Part shown: one piece after another, positions 6,520 through 7,031 of the stretch
How positions within the stretch are numbered: position 1 is the stretch's first letter
Layout of the letters: every line of letters begins with the position of its first letter
NCBI GenBank assembly: GCA_030624545.1
Contig: JAUXJX010000099.1
Location: forward strand, 1 to 7,031
Length of the DNA: 7,031 bases
Reading direction: 5' to 3'
DNA from: Bacteroidota bacterium
Lineage (GTDB): Bacteria; Zhuqueibacterota; JdFR-76; DREG01
Notes under the pieces: generated by a model
Databases searched by the model: none
Told to the model about the DNA's origin: nothing
Seen by the model: only the letters and a program-made list of their open reading frames with translations
Position numbers and translations under genes: made by a program

Positions 6520-6567
6520 TTCAAGGACCAACATTATTCTTGAATAACTTCAAACGAATTTGTGGCA

Positions 6568-6588
6568 CATATCTGGATTGGGGATATG
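6568..6588. promoter_or_regulatory. Perfect 6-bp inverted repeat in the purE-permease gap, possible operator or weak hairpin
   Basis: The plus strand reads CATATC, nine bases, then GATATG, in the middle of the 107-base gap between the purE stop and the permease start. No T-run follows on the minus strand, so it is not a good intrinsic terminator. It could be a protein-binding operator for the permease or a chance event. I saw no purine-riboswitch core sequence and no good -35/-10 pair in the gap. Confidence 0.25.
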
Positions 6589-6626
6589 ATGGACGCACGA
6601 TACGGCTCATTAGAGGAAGTAATATG

Positions 6627-7031
6627 CTAGAGTTTTGAGCCTTCAGCACGAAATGCAGATAATTTGTTTTGAATTTCAGGACTATTCACTGCCAATATTT
6701 CTGCGGCCAGCACTGCGGCGTTGCACGCCCCAGCCTTCCCGATTGCGACCGTTGCAACCGGAATCCCTGTGGGCATTTGGACCATCGACAGCAGCGCGTC
6801 CAAGCCATTCAACTCTGAGGCTGAGAGCGGCACGCCTATTACCGGCAAAGTCGTTTGAGAAGCTATGACGCCGGGTAGATGGGCTGCCATGCCGGCCGCG
6901 GCAATGATCAATTGGGTCCCGTGATTCTCAAGCCTTGAAACATATTGCCTTAAACCCTCGGGATTTCGATGGGCCGAAAGCACTTTTACTTCACTGGAGA
7001 TTCCGAAATAGTCCAGATACCGGAGACAAGA
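6627..7031 (-). CDS. purE: N5-carboxyaminoimidazole ribonucleotide mutase, class I PurE (N-terminus beyond the right edge)
   Basis: PurE converts N5-CAIR, made by PurK, into CAIR in de novo purine synthesis. It is a cytoplasmic octamer in class I bacteria. The frame is open through the window edge, giving 134 residues (first visible: [12 protein letters not shown]) and ending in TAG. Compared with E. coli PurE (169 residues), about 25 N-terminal residues are missing, including the GSxSD phosphate-binding loop. Visible residues: VLSAHRNP (17-24) with the catalytic His (21, equal to E. coli His45), [16 protein letters not shown] (42-57), LPVIGVPL (62-69), [20 protein letters not shown] (80-99) and [14 protein letters not shown] (100-113). 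The AAHLPG loop marks class I rather than the class II (AIR carboxylase) type. A short C-terminus without extra domain follows. A permease for purine bases lies downstream. purK would be expected nearby but is not in the window. Confidence 0.97.
   Translation of the reverse strand, partial: SCLRYLDYFGISSEVKVLSAHRNPEGLRQYVSRLENHGTQLIIAAAGMAAHLPGVIASQTTLPVIGVPLSASELNGLDALLSMVQMPTGIPVATVAIGKAGACNAAVLAAEILAVNSPEIQNKLSAFRAEGSKL

Noticed and set aside
6540..6553. TTGAA-GTTA-TTCAA inverted repeat just upstream of the permease
   Set aside because: Five-base arms in AT-rich DNA are expected by chance; it has no T-run and no second copy nearby.

Overview
The window is a bacterial segment with moderate GC content in which every recognisable gene lies on the minus strand, so transcription runs from the right edge to the left. 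It ends inside a gene on both sides. Coding density is high: genes touch, overlap by 4 bases or are separated by about 110 bases at most. TGA is used as a normal stop. Standalone accA and dTDP-rhamnose and polyprenyl-phosphate-mannose type glycan genes suggest a Gram-negative-type, probably uncultured bacterium. The style of the GT2 protein with an attached membrane domain reminds me of FCB-group candidate phyla, but that placement is a low-confidence inference.

In transcription order (right to left) the layout is as follows. (1) 6627-7031 is the C-terminal four fifths of purE, for purine biosynthesis. (2) 5227-6519 is an NCS2/AzgA-PbuG-type purine permease, so purine synthesis and uptake sit side by side; the 107-base gap between them holds a small perfect inverted repeat. 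(3) 4247-5152 is an RfbD-type dTDP-4-dehydrorhamnose reductase, with a probable TTG start. (4) 3433-4164 is a polyprenyl-phosphate mannosyltransferase of the DPM1 type. (5) 2344-3429 is a rhamnosyltransferase-like GT2 enzyme whose C-terminal ~75 residues look like the first membrane helices of a polyprenyl-phosphate sugar-phosphate transferase. (6) 1277-2374 carries the rest of that transferase in the -1 frame. (7) 316-1275 is accA, and (8) 1-319 is the start of a YbgC/FadM-type hotdog acyl-CoA thioesterase.

Genes 3 to 6 form a surface-glycan block: sugar-nucleotide reduction, lipid-linked mannose donor, glycosyl transfer, and a membrane module. Genes 7 and 8 are acyl-CoA genes tightly coupled to it (1-base gap, then an ATGA overlap), so glycan and fatty-acid precursor genes probably share a transcript.

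The most interesting part is 1277-3429. One GT2-plus-membrane-transferase protein appears split across two frames near 2374-2394. In addition, the C-terminal sugar-transferase domain has lost the Asp-Glu dyad and the other hallmark motifs of active phosphoglycosyl transferases. I see no RNA genes, mobile elements, CRISPR arrays or convincing terminators, and no gene-free stretch longer than 107 bases.
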